Shown one piece after another: positions 7,642-14,037 of a stretch of DNA of 25,273 nucleotides. The notes under the pieces are model-generated. The model was not told where the DNA came from and searched no databases. It worked only from the letters and a program-made list of their open reading frames with translations. The stretch is from Flavobacteriales bacterium UBA7519 (GTDB lineage Bacteria; Bacteroidota; Bacteroidia; Flavobacteriales; Weeksellaceae): assembly GCA_002476905.1 (NCBI GenBank), contig DLND01000201.1, positions 1-25,273 on the forward strand, given 5' to 3'. Numbering within the stretch: the stretch's first letter is position 1; the number at the start of each line of letters is the position of its first letter. Both the position numbers and the translations under genes were made by a program.

Positions 7642-8655
7642 TTATTCTACAACTACTTTTGCTTTTTTCTTTTTGTCACTTGTTTTGGAAGTGGTTTCTT
7701 TTTTCTTGGTCGAAGTTTTTTTGACTTCCGCTTTCTTCTCTACTTTTTTAGGTTTCGAAGATTCTTTTTTGACTTCTGATTTTTTAGGTTCAGTTTTTTT
7801 TATTTCTTTTTTAGGTTCCGGTTTGGGTTCCGTTTTTTTAGTTTCTGTTTTTTTCACTTCCAGCTTCTGACTTCCATCTTCTGGCTTTAATTCAATTTTT
7901 GGTGCATTTCTCAGAATACTGTCGTTTTCTTTGAAATAAGGATTCAGAGTCGTTACAATCTGATTATTGTATTTAACCGAAATCTTTTTGTATTTCTCAG
8001 GATTCTGATAAACCAGATATTTCTCTACAAAAGTTTTGAATCCTTTAACCTTGAAATCAATATTTTCTAAATCTCCAATCTCAACTTTGTAATTACCATC
8101 ACTCGTCAGAAGATTATAATTGTCTTTTTCTTTTTTGATTCCGATGAAATATTTTTTGCTGAAATCATCTTTATCAATTTTCTCAATCAACTTTCCGAGT
8201 TCCTGATATTCCGAAGCATCAACATCGCCCATTACCAGCATACACGGATAAGAAAAGTTTCTCGAAATCGGGAATTCTACACCTTTTTCATCAACATAAA
8301 AATCCTTTCCGTTTTTGTTCAAGCGAAAAATCGGAATGCGTTGTTTGATATCGACATTCAGATTTCCGTTCAGATTCATATAAACATTGGCACTATCAAC
8401 AAATGGAATCTCATTAATCTTCTTCTCCAATTCCGGAATTTTAACATCGCCAATCTTTTTCGTCGGATTGAATTGTTTTACCAAATCCTTGATGTCCTTT
8501 TCATCGACAAAATAAACCGGCGTTTTGGTCTGGTTCATATTGATAGATACATTCTCCATTTTAGCGTTGTTGAAACGCTTCAACGAGAAACTGAGCAGAA
8601 ATCCAAAAAGGACTACTGTTACCAATATCTTCAATATTCTCCACTTGTTTTTCAT
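7642..8655 (-). CDS. ftsQ: Cell division protein FtsQ with Lys-rich C-terminal tail
   Basis: FtsQ is a bitopic membrane protein that joins early and late divisome parts. The sequence has a short basic cytoplasmic start, one membrane helix (about 9-27, ILVTVVLFGFLLSFSL), a POTRA-like region (about 40-110) and a beta domain to about 250. Residues from about 258 to 337 form a low-complexity tail of Lys, Glu, Thr and Pro that should be in the periplasm; I do not know a function for it. The first tail codons (258-266, GSQKLEV) come from a GGAAG-type repeat. Identification rests on position between murC and ftsA and on topology, since FtsQ diverges strongly. Confidence 0.9.
   Translation of the reverse strand: MKNKWRILKILVTVVLFGFLLSFSLKRFNNAKMENVSINMNQTKTPVYFVDEKDIKDLVKQFNPTKKIGDVKIPELEKKINEIPFVDSANVYMNLNGNLNVDIKQRIPIFRLNKNGKDFYVDEKGVEFPISRNFSYPCMLVMGDVDASEYQELGKLIEKIDKDDFSKKYFIGIKKEKDNYNLLTSDGNYKVEIGDLENIDFKVKGFKTFVEKYLVYQNPEKYKKISVKYNNQIVTTLNPYFKENDSILRNAPKIELKPEDGSQKLEVKKTETKKTEPKPEPKKEIKKTEPKKSEVKKESSKPKKVEKKAEVKKTSTKKKETTSKTSDKKKKAKVVVE
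7856..7883. repeat. GGAAG-type repeat arm inside ftsQ
   Basis: The minus strand reads GATGGAAGTCAGAAGCTGG followed by AAGT. It closely matches the arm inside ftsA, and both encode the peptide GSQKLEV. It marks the junction between the FtsQ beta domain and its Lys-rich tail. Confidence 0.55.
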
Positions 8656-8661
8656 TCTTCT

Positions 8662-8741
8662 TTATTTTTAACGCAACGAGCGCTAAGTTTTTTTTCATTA
8701 ATGCTGATTATTTTCGTTCGCAAGGGCGCTTTGCTTAGCTA
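8662..8741. repeat. AACGCAA repeat, element B
   Basis: It begins like element A (TTTTTAACGCAA, 8665-8676) and later has TTCGCAAGGGCGCTTTGC. Words AGCGC/GCGCT and GCTAAG/CTTAGC allow an internal fold. It lies immediately beyond the GxxExxY stop codon. Confidence 0.65.
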
Positions 8742-8742
8742 T

Positions 8743-9120
8743 TTATAATTTATTTACTACTCTTTTTACTCCATTTTTGAATAACATTGAATGAAAATTT
8801 AAAATCATTCCCAACTTCAATTCAGTTAATCTTAAATAATTTAAAAGCTGGAAAAAATGATAATCATTAATTTCTGGAACTGCTTTTATTTCTATAATCA
8901 ATTTGTTTTCAATTAATAAATCAACTCTAAATGCTTTTTGAATAATCAAATTTTCATATTCAACCTTAATATCTTTTTGCCTTTCAACAATCAATCCTCT
9001 TTCCTTCAGTTCATAAGCCAGACACTCTTCATAGACATTTTCGTAAAGACCAACTCCAAGTTTGCGATGAATTTTCATTCCTGCATCAAACACAATACTT
9101 GAAATTTCGTTTTCATTCAT
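8743..9120 (-). CDS. GxxExxY family protein, putative PD-(D/E)XK nuclease
   Basis: This 125-residue protein carries the family signature GLYENVY (24-30). The pattern D67 (FRVDLLI), E77-I-K79 (IIEIKA) and Q91-LLNY fits the core of a PD-(D/E)XK nuclease fold, the usual proposal for this family; activity is unproven. No signal or membrane segment is visible. It has no role in cell-wall synthesis that I know of and is not part of the standard dcw set, yet it lies between murC and ftsQ on the coding strand. Inverted repeats B and C abut its ends, which suggests arrival as a cargo or mobile unit. Confidence 0.85.
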   Translation of the reverse strand: MNENEISSIVFDAGMKIHRKLGVGLYENVYEECLAYELKERGLIVERQKDIKVEYENLIIQKAFRVDLLIENKLIIEIKAVPEINDYHFFQLLNYLRLTELKLGMILNFHSMLFKNGVKRVVNKL

Positions 9121-9135
9121 TTATTTTCAATTTTC

Positions 9136-9214
9136 ATTTGCTGAGTGAAATGCCTTAGCGTTCCGAAAATTTTTCAATTTTATAAAAATCTCCTTGCGAA
9201 CCTTACGTTTAAAA
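9136..9214. repeat. AACGCAA repeat, element C (inverted)
   Basis: Its reverse complement reads TTTAAACGTAAGG, then TTCGCAAGG, and ends with ACGCTAAGGCATTTCACTC plus AGC, matching element A in the same order. It is therefore opposite in direction to A and B. It reaches the murC stop codon. Confidence 0.6.
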
Positions 9215-10573
9215 TCAAACATTCGGAAGCCATTCCATAATCGGGTCATAAAGTGTATCAATATTTCCCGCTCCGGCTGTCAATAAAATATCAAAGTCTT
9301 TTTCTTTTATTTTTTCAAAAGTCTCCTGTAATGTGCAAACTTCTTTGTTTTCTGTTTCAATTTTTTCAGCTAACCAACTTGACGTGATGCCTTCAAAATT
9401 TTCCTGAAGTTCTCTCGCAGGATAAATGTCCAACAACAACAAGTCATCTCCATTTTCCAAACTTCTTGCAAAATCTTCTGCAAAATCTCTCGTTCTGCTG
9501 AAAAGATGAGGTTGGAAAACCACCAGCAATTTCTTGGTCGGATAAAAAGTTTTAATCGAACCAATTACTGCATTCAGCTCTGTTGGATGATGCGCATAAT
9601 CGTCGATATAGATTTTTCCGTTATCGAAAATATGTTTCGTATATCTTCTCTTGATGCCTTTGAAACTGGCGATCGCTTTTTTCAAAGTATCGAAATCAAC
9701 ACCTAAATTGCTCAGAATCGCCAAAGCAACCGTTGCATTTTCAACATTGTGAATTCCCGGAATTTCCCAAAAAAAATCTTCAATTTTCTGCGTTGGTGTA
9801 TGAAAATCGAAATAGATTTTATCGTGGTCCATTCTCAGATTATCAGAGTAATAATCTGCTTCCTCATTTACCGCGTAAGTCTTGTGCTCTCTTTCGATTG
9901 CAATTCCTTTTCTTACAAATAATTGATTGTCATTCGGAACCAAACTTGCAAACTGACGGAAACCATCTTCTATCTGAACTCTATCGCCATAAATATCCAA
10001 ATGGTCTGCGTCAATCGAGGTTACAACTGCCCAATCTGGAGAAAGATTTAGGAAACTTCTGTCATATTCATCCGCTTCAACCACAGAAAACTGGTTGCCG
10101 TTGTAATCGAAATTGGATTTAAAATTCTCGGAAATCCCGCCTAAAAATGCGGACGACGGAAGATTGGCTTCTTTGCAGAGATGTGCTATCAAAGTAGAAG
10201 TCGTTGTCTTTCCGTGCGTTCCTGCAACCGCAATGCAATCTGTATTTTCGGTAATCAATCCCAAAACTTTTGCACGTTTCAGAATTTCAAAACTTTCACC
10301 TGCGAAGTAATCCAGAATTGATAATTTCTTAATTGCCGGCGTATAAATCACCAAAGTTGATTCTTTGTCCAACGCTATAATTTTCTCATCGATCACATCT
10401 TCAAATGTCATATCAACACCTTCAACACCAAGCTGAGCCGTCAGTTTTGTTGGCGTTTTATCATAACCTAAAACATTTTTGCCGTTGGCGAGAAAATATC
10501 TCGCCAGCGCACTCATCCCAATTCCACCGATTCCGATGAAATAGAAGTTTTGATATTTATTTAAGATGCTCAT
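9215..10573 (-). CDS. murC: UDP-N-acetylmuramate--L-alanine ligase
   Basis: MurC adds L-Ala to UDP-MurNAc using ATP, the first step of the stem peptide. The Rossmann-like start shows GIGGIGMSA (14-22) for the UDP-substrate, and the ATP P-loop is GTHGKTT (118-124). Further family marks are VVEADEYDRSFL and DDYAHHPTEL. At 452 residues it has the usual length, with all three Mur ligase domains present. It is cytoplasmic. It follows the small secreted-protein gene by 15 nt. Confidence 0.97.
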   Translation of the reverse strand: MSILNKYQNFYFIGIGGIGMSALARYFLANGKNVLGYDKTPTKLTAQLGVEGVDMTFEDVIDEKIIALDKESTLVIYTPAIKKLSILDYFAGESFEILKRAKVLGLITENTDCIAVAGTHGKTTTSTLIAHLCKEANLPSSAFLGGISENFKSNFDYNGNQFSVVEADEYDRSFLNLSPDWAVVTSIDADHLDIYGDRVQIEDGFRQFASLVPNDNQLFVRKGIAIEREHKTYAVNEEADYYSDNLRMDHDKIYFDFHTPTQKIEDFFWEIPGIHNVENATVALAILSNLGVDFDTLKKAIASFKGIKRRYTKHIFDNGKIYIDDYAHHPTELNAVIGSIKTFYPTKKLLVVFQPHLFSRTRDFAEDFARSLENGDDLLLLDIYPARELQENFEGITSSWLAEKIETENKEVCTLQETFEKIKEKDFDILLTAGAGNIDTLYDPIMEWLPNV

Positions 10574-10588
10574 TATATTTAGCGAACT

Positions 10589-10996
10589 TTATTTTTTTCT
10601 TGTTTCAATTATTCTTTCATCACTGAAAACATAAGATGTATCTGGCTTACCAAATAGTTCAACAGATCTATATTCAACCTTATTATCTCCTACTAATTTA
10701 TAATTATAAACATCCGTAATTCCATCATAATCGTGGAGTTCATAATATTTCCCATCTTTCGTCCACCATTTTCCATTTTCTGTAGATTGCTGTATTACCT
10801 CTCCATCCCTCAGAGCAATGAATAATAGAATACTTTTCCCATCATCTTGTCGGCAAGAAATCCAATATTTACTCATTCCTTCCATTTGCTGGTCAGTTTC
10901 TGTTCCCTTCCAACATCCAATCATTTTTGAATCTAATTTTTGTGCAGAAAATAATGCTGAAATCAAAATTGACAATCCTAATAATTTAGTTTTCAT
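10589..10996 (-). CDS. Small secreted protein of unknown function, possibly lipocalin-like
   Basis: This is a 135-residue protein with an N-terminal signal peptide (MKTKLLGLSILISALFSAQ, cleavage likely after FSA). The mature part begins near LDSKMIGCWKG and alternates short polar and aromatic strands (GKWWTKDGKYYELHDY, NYKLVGDNKVEYRS), which suggests a small beta-barrel of lipocalin type, a weak guess. Two Cys residues (28 and 48) could form a disulfide. It sits 4 nt after murG and 15 nt before murC, so it is cotranscribed and probably translated with cell-wall enzymes. It is not a standard dcw member. I do not recognise a specific family. Confidence 0.75.
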   Translation of the reverse strand: MKTKLLGLSILISALFSAQKLDSKMIGCWKGTETDQQMEGMSKYWISCRQDDGKSILLFIALRDGEVIQQSTENGKWWTKDGKYYELHDYDGITDVYNYKLVGDNKVEYRSVELFGKPDTSYVFSDERIIETRKK

Positions 10997-11000
10997 ATAG

Positions 11001-12107
11001 TTATTGGTTAAAATTTAATTTTTTAATAATCTCCTCCACAATTTCTTCCGCTGCTTTTGGTTTTGCAAAAAATTGCAGATTAGCCGACATTTCGCTTCTC
11101 AAATTCTCGCTCTCACAGATCTCTGAAAGTGTGTTCCAGAATTTGTCTTTCATCTCAGAATCTTTGACCATTCTCGCTGCATTTTTATCAACCAAAGTCA
11201 AAGCATTTTTGGTTTGATGGTCTTCTGCTGCAAATGGAAACGGAACCAGCAAAACAGGTTTCTTTGCAACTGCTAATTCTGAAATCGCAATCGCACCAGC
11301 TCTGGAAACAATCACGTCCGCCGCCGAATACGCCAAAGCCATATCTGAGATAAATTCCTTAATTTGGATGGAAGCTGGAGGTTGGATGCTGGAAGTTATT
11401 TCAGCGAAATCCGTTTTTCCTGTCTGCCAGATTAATTGATAATCTTTTTCTTTTAATTTATCTAAATTATCTTTCCAGCCGTTGTTCAAAGTTCTGGAAC
11501 CGAGTGAACCTCCAACTGAAAGAATCGTTAATTTATTTTTATCTAAACCTAATTTTTCTTTAGCTAAATCCTTATCAATCAAATCTGTGATAATATTCTG
11601 ACGAATTGGATTTCCTAAGAAATAAGTTTTCGTTCCTGAGAAAAATTTCTCCATATCCGGATAAGCCGTGAAAACTGCTTTTGCTTTTTTAGCATTGAAA
11701 ACATTGGTTTTTCCTGGCAAAGAATTCTGTTCCTGAATAAAAGTCGGAATTCCCATTTTCGCAGCAATGTATAAAGCCGGTCCACTTGCAAAACCACCAG
11801 TTCCAACCGCAAAATCCGGTTTGAAATTTTTGATGATTTTCTTAGCTTTCATCAAACTGGAAATGATTTTAAACGGCAGTCCGATATTTTTCAGAAGATT
11901 ACCTCTGTCGAATCCGGCGATATTCAATCCCTCGATTTTGAATCCGGATTGAGGAACCTTCTCCATTTCCATTTTTCCATTCGCACCAATGAACAAAAAC
12001 TCTGCATTGGGAAATCTCTTCTGAATTTCCTGAGCAATCGCAACCGCAGGAAAGATGTGTCCACCAGTTCCTCCGCCATTCATTAATATTTTAAGTTTTT
12101 TGCTCAT
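11001..12107 (-). CDS. murG: Undecaprenyldiphospho-muramoylpentapeptide beta-N-acetylglucosaminyltransferase
   Basis: MurG transfers GlcNAc from UDP-GlcNAc to lipid I, making lipid II at the inner face of the membrane. It shows the N-terminal loop GGGTGGH (11-17), the second loop GTGGFASGPA, the hinge-side GGSLGSRTLN and the donor-site SRAGAIAISELA with FPFAAEDHQTKNA. The length of 368 is normal. Residues about 237-247 (TSSIQPPASIQ) are encoded by a GGAAG-type repeat and fall in a variable surface loop. The ftsW stop codon directly precedes its ATG, so translation is probably coupled. Confidence 0.97.
   Translation of the reverse strand: MSKKLKILMNGGGTGGHIFPAVAIAQEIQKRFPNAEFLFIGANGKMEMEKVPQSGFKIEGLNIAGFDRGNLLKNIGLPFKIISSLMKAKKIIKNFKPDFAVGTGGFASGPALYIAAKMGIPTFIQEQNSLPGKTNVFNAKKAKAVFTAYPDMEKFFSGTKTYFLGNPIRQNIITDLIDKDLAKEKLGLDKNKLTILSVGGSLGSRTLNNGWKDNLDKLKEKDYQLIWQTGKTDFAEITSSIQPPASIQIKEFISDMALAYSAADVIVSRAGAIAISELAVAKKPVLLVPFPFAAEDHQTKNALTLVDKNAARMVKDSEMKDKFWNTLSEICESENLRSEMSANLQFFAKPKAAEEIVEEIIKKLNFNQ
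11366..11396. repeat. GGAAG-type repeat arm inside murG
   Basis: The plus strand reads GGATGGAAGCTGGAGGTTGG followed by ATGCTGGAAGTT, the same style as 3549-3575. It stays in frame in murG. Confidence 0.5.
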
Positions 12108-13343
12108 TTAAGCTATATCATTTATTTCTTCAATACTTTGTTTTTTGCCCAAACCTTCTTCATCAAAAACCTGAATTCTGGAACTTACATTAAGGATAAT
12201 TCCTAATTGAATATAGGTTACTAACATCGATGTTCCTCCATAACTTATCAGTGGTAAAGGCTGACCTGTTACGGGAATCAGATTTACGGCAACTGCAATA
12301 TTTACTGATAATTGGACAAAAATCATTAATCCGATTGCAAGCACCAATAATGACCCAAAAAATGCGGGCATTTTACTGGCAATCATCACAATCCTGATAA
12401 TCATTATCATATAAAGGCTTATTAGAACAAACGCTCCAATCCAGCCGTATTCTTCCACAATAATGGCGAAAATAAAATCCGAAACCGATTGTGGTAATGT
12501 CTGTTTCAAAGCACTTTTTCCAGGTCCAATTCCATTGAATCCGCCGTGGACAATTGCAGCTTTCGCTTGCATTACCTGATAGTTTTTTGCCTTGATACTT
12601 TCATCCTCAACATCAGCTGTTTTTTTGGAACTCGTAAATGTTTCAATACGGCTCATCCACGTGTGAACACGGTTTCCACCGATTAAGTTTGTATTCAGAG
12701 CAATGACTAAAAACAATACAATGAAAACCACTGAAAGCGAGATAAATCCCGCGACGTATTGCCAGGCTAACTGTCCAATAATCAAGATGATAATAGACAC
12801 CATCATAATCATCAAAGCAGTCGATCCATTATCTTTGGCCACCAATCCGAAAACCAATAATATCGGTCCGAAAATGTAAACGATATTCTCAATAGGAACT
12901 CTTTCCCTCTTGATTTTCTTGGTGAGATATCTGCACAGATAGATAATCAGCATCAAATAAGCGAATGACGAAGGCTGAAACGATATCGGTGTTCCCGGAA
13001 TTTTTAACCAACGCGAAGCACTTGCACCTTCTATCTTTTGTCCTGTGAACATTGTTATCAATAACAATCCAATCGTGAACAAAAGCAAAATGGAACTCAG
13101 TTTTCCGATGTACTCGTACTTAACTGTTCCTACGAAACGCATAATTCCTAAACCAATGAAAACGAAAATGATATGCTTGAAAACGTGACCTGTTGTAGTC
13201 CCGTTGTTCACGATATACTCCAGATTCGAACTTGCGGAATAAACCGGAAATACGGAAAGGAAGGAAATCAAAATGATAACCGACCAAAGGACTTTGTCGC
13301 CTTTCAGCAGCTCGAATTTGTTTTCTGTAGTTTGTTCGTTCAT
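12108..13343 (-). CDS. ftsW: Septal peptidoglycan glycosyltransferase FtsW (SEDS family)
   Basis: FtsW polymerises lipid II at the division site together with FtsI. This 411-residue protein has about ten hydrophobic segments and the SEDS family marks: SRWLKIPGTPISFQPSSFA after the early helices, GGFNGIGPGKSALKQTLPQSVSDFIFA with the large periplasmic loop, and PVTGQPLPLISYGGTSM near the end. The N-terminus (MNEQTTENKFELLKGDKVLWS) is cytoplasmic. The start is the only ATG that keeps the first helix. Its ancestral link to murD is broken here by a transposase unit; a 14-nt copy of its start region lies on the far side of that unit. Confidence 0.96.
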   Translation of the reverse strand: MNEQTTENKFELLKGDKVLWSVIILISFLSVFPVYSASSNLEYIVNNGTTTGHVFKHIIFVFIGLGIMRFVGTVKYEYIGKLSSILLLFTIGLLLITMFTGQKIEGASASRWLKIPGTPISFQPSSFAYLMLIIYLCRYLTKKIKRERVPIENIVYIFGPILLVFGLVAKDNGSTALMIMMVSIIILIIGQLAWQYVAGFISLSVVFIVLFLVIALNTNLIGGNRVHTWMSRIETFTSSKKTADVEDESIKAKNYQVMQAKAAIVHGGFNGIGPGKSALKQTLPQSVSDFIFAIIVEEYGWIGAFVLISLYMIMIIRIVMIASKMPAFFGSLLVLAIGLMIFVQLSVNIAVAVNLIPVTGQPLPLISYGGTSMLVTYIQLGIILNVSSRIQVFDEEGLGKKQSIEEINDIA

Positions 13344-13354
13344 TCTTATTATAA

Positions 13355-13418
13355 ATTTTGGCTAAAGCCAATTTTTTTTTTCATTTTTTGAATGGGCTAA
13401 AGCCCAATCCTATTGATA
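13355..13418. repeat. 64-bp direct repeat with two REP palindromes, left copy
   Basis: It aligns without gaps to 13971-14034 at 57 of 64 positions by my count. It contains perfect palindromes TTGGCTAAAGCCAA (13358-13371) and TGGGCTAAAGCCCA (13393-13406). It lies in the ftsW 5' flank. Confidence 0.8.
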
Positions 13419-13477
13419 TTTTAAATTGAATTTTCAACAAACGCTGTTAATAATTCATATTTTATTTTTTAATTGCG

Positions 13478-13493
13478 TCCGGCTTTAGCCGGA
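13478..13493. repeat. REP palindrome TCCGGCTTTAGCCGGA
   Basis: A perfect 7-bp stem with TT loop, the strongest of the six palindromes, in the 3' flank of the transposase gene. It could also act as a transcript hairpin between the transposase and ftsW. Confidence 0.8.
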
Positions 13494-13512
13494 TGTTAGT
13501 TATTATGTCGAA

Positions 13513-13524
13513 TGGCTTTAGCCA
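13513..13524. repeat. REP palindrome TGGCTTTAGCCA
   Basis: A perfect 5-bp stem with TT loop, 4 nt beyond the transposase stop codon. It has the same core as the other five palindromes. Confidence 0.75.
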
Positions 13525-13528
13525 AAAC

Positions 13529-13966
13529 TTACTTTTCTTCTGAATTAAAATTATATTTTGAAATAAATTCTTCATATTCCTCAGAAAAACTCTTTGTTAA
13601 ATGATGCTTCTCTTGATTTATGATATAATTTCTAACCTTTTCTATCATCGATTCTGAAACAGAAACCGCGAAATATTCATCTTGCCAAGCAAATTTCTCT
13701 TCAGTCAAATTATTTTTATTAATCCAAAATGAAGATTCTCCTTTTATGAGTTGAACAACTTTCTCTATCGTCTGGTTTGTTGACAAAGAAATTAAACAAT
13801 GACAATGGTCTGAATATCCATTCACAACATCTATAACAATTCCTTTTTCACCTGCATTTTGTTTTATATGTTTCCATACATTGATTCTCAAGTCTTTGGA
13901 ATTGAGAAAAGGAATTCTGTTTTTTGTACTCCAAACACTGTGTATGTAAACTTTTACAAATGGCAT
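13529..13966 (-). CDS. REP-associated tyrosine transposase (Y1/HUH, IS200-like)
   Basis: This 145-residue protein belongs to the Y1 transposases related to IS200/IS605 TnpA. The metal-binding HUH motif is H54-C-H56 in GYSDHCHCLISL, and the nucleophile is probably Tyr114 in RNYIINQEKHH. The opening FVKVYIHSVWSTKNR and the WQDEYFAVSVS segment are typical. Such enzymes cut single-stranded DNA at hairpins, here presumably the GGCTAAAGCC palindromes on both sides. I place the start at ATG 13966; a longer reading from a TTG at 13987 would begin inside the palindrome and is unlikely. The gene is intact. It lies on the dcw coding strand, so it is probably transcribed by read-through. Confidence 0.92.
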   Translation of the reverse strand: MPFVKVYIHSVWSTKNRIPFLNSKDLRINVWKHIKQNAGEKGIVIDVVNGYSDHCHCLISLSTNQTIEKVVQLIKGESSFWINKNNLTEEKFAWQDEYFAVSVSESMIEKVRNYIINQEKHHLTKSFSEEYEEFISKYNFNSEEK

Positions 13967-13970
13967 TTTT

Positions 13971-14034
13971 ATTTTGGCTAAAGCCAATTTGTTCGTTCAT
14001 TTTTAGAGTAGGCTAAAGCCCAATCCTACTGATA
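13971..14034. repeat. 64-bp direct repeat with REP palindromes, right copy
   Basis: It pairs with 13355-13418. It has TTGGCTAAAGCCAA (13974-13987) and the imperfect second palindrome with core GGCTAAAGCC (14011-14020). Between them is TTTGTTCGTTCATT (13988-14001), identical to the ftsW start region at 13331-13344. Confidence 0.8.
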
Positions 14035-14037
14035 ATT

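Larger units (their letters stand above)
8662..9214. mobile_element. Candidate mobile unit: GxxExxY gene between inverted repeats
   Basis: The unit consists of repeat B, the GxxExxY gene and repeat C in the opposite orientation. The gene's stop is 2 nt from B, and its start is about 16 nt from C. It fills the murC-ftsQ interval exactly. Mobility is inferred from this arrangement; no target-site duplication was identified. Confidence 0.4.
13355..14034. mobile_element. RAYT-REP unit inserted between murD and ftsW
   Basis: The 680-bp unit has a Y1 transposase gene flanked by 64-bp direct repeats and contains six GGCTnnAGCC palindromes in all. REP-associated tyrosine transposases are known to be tied to such palindromes. 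It parts murD from ftsW without breaking either reading frame. Confidence 0.75.

Noticed and set aside
13967..13987. A longer transposase reading from TTG 13987
   Set aside because: It would begin inside the REP palindrome; the ATG at 13966 gives the standard family start.
13355..14034. The GGCTAAAGCC repeats as a CRISPR array
   Set aside because: The units are short palindromes at irregular distances around a transposase gene, without equal-length spacers or cas genes.
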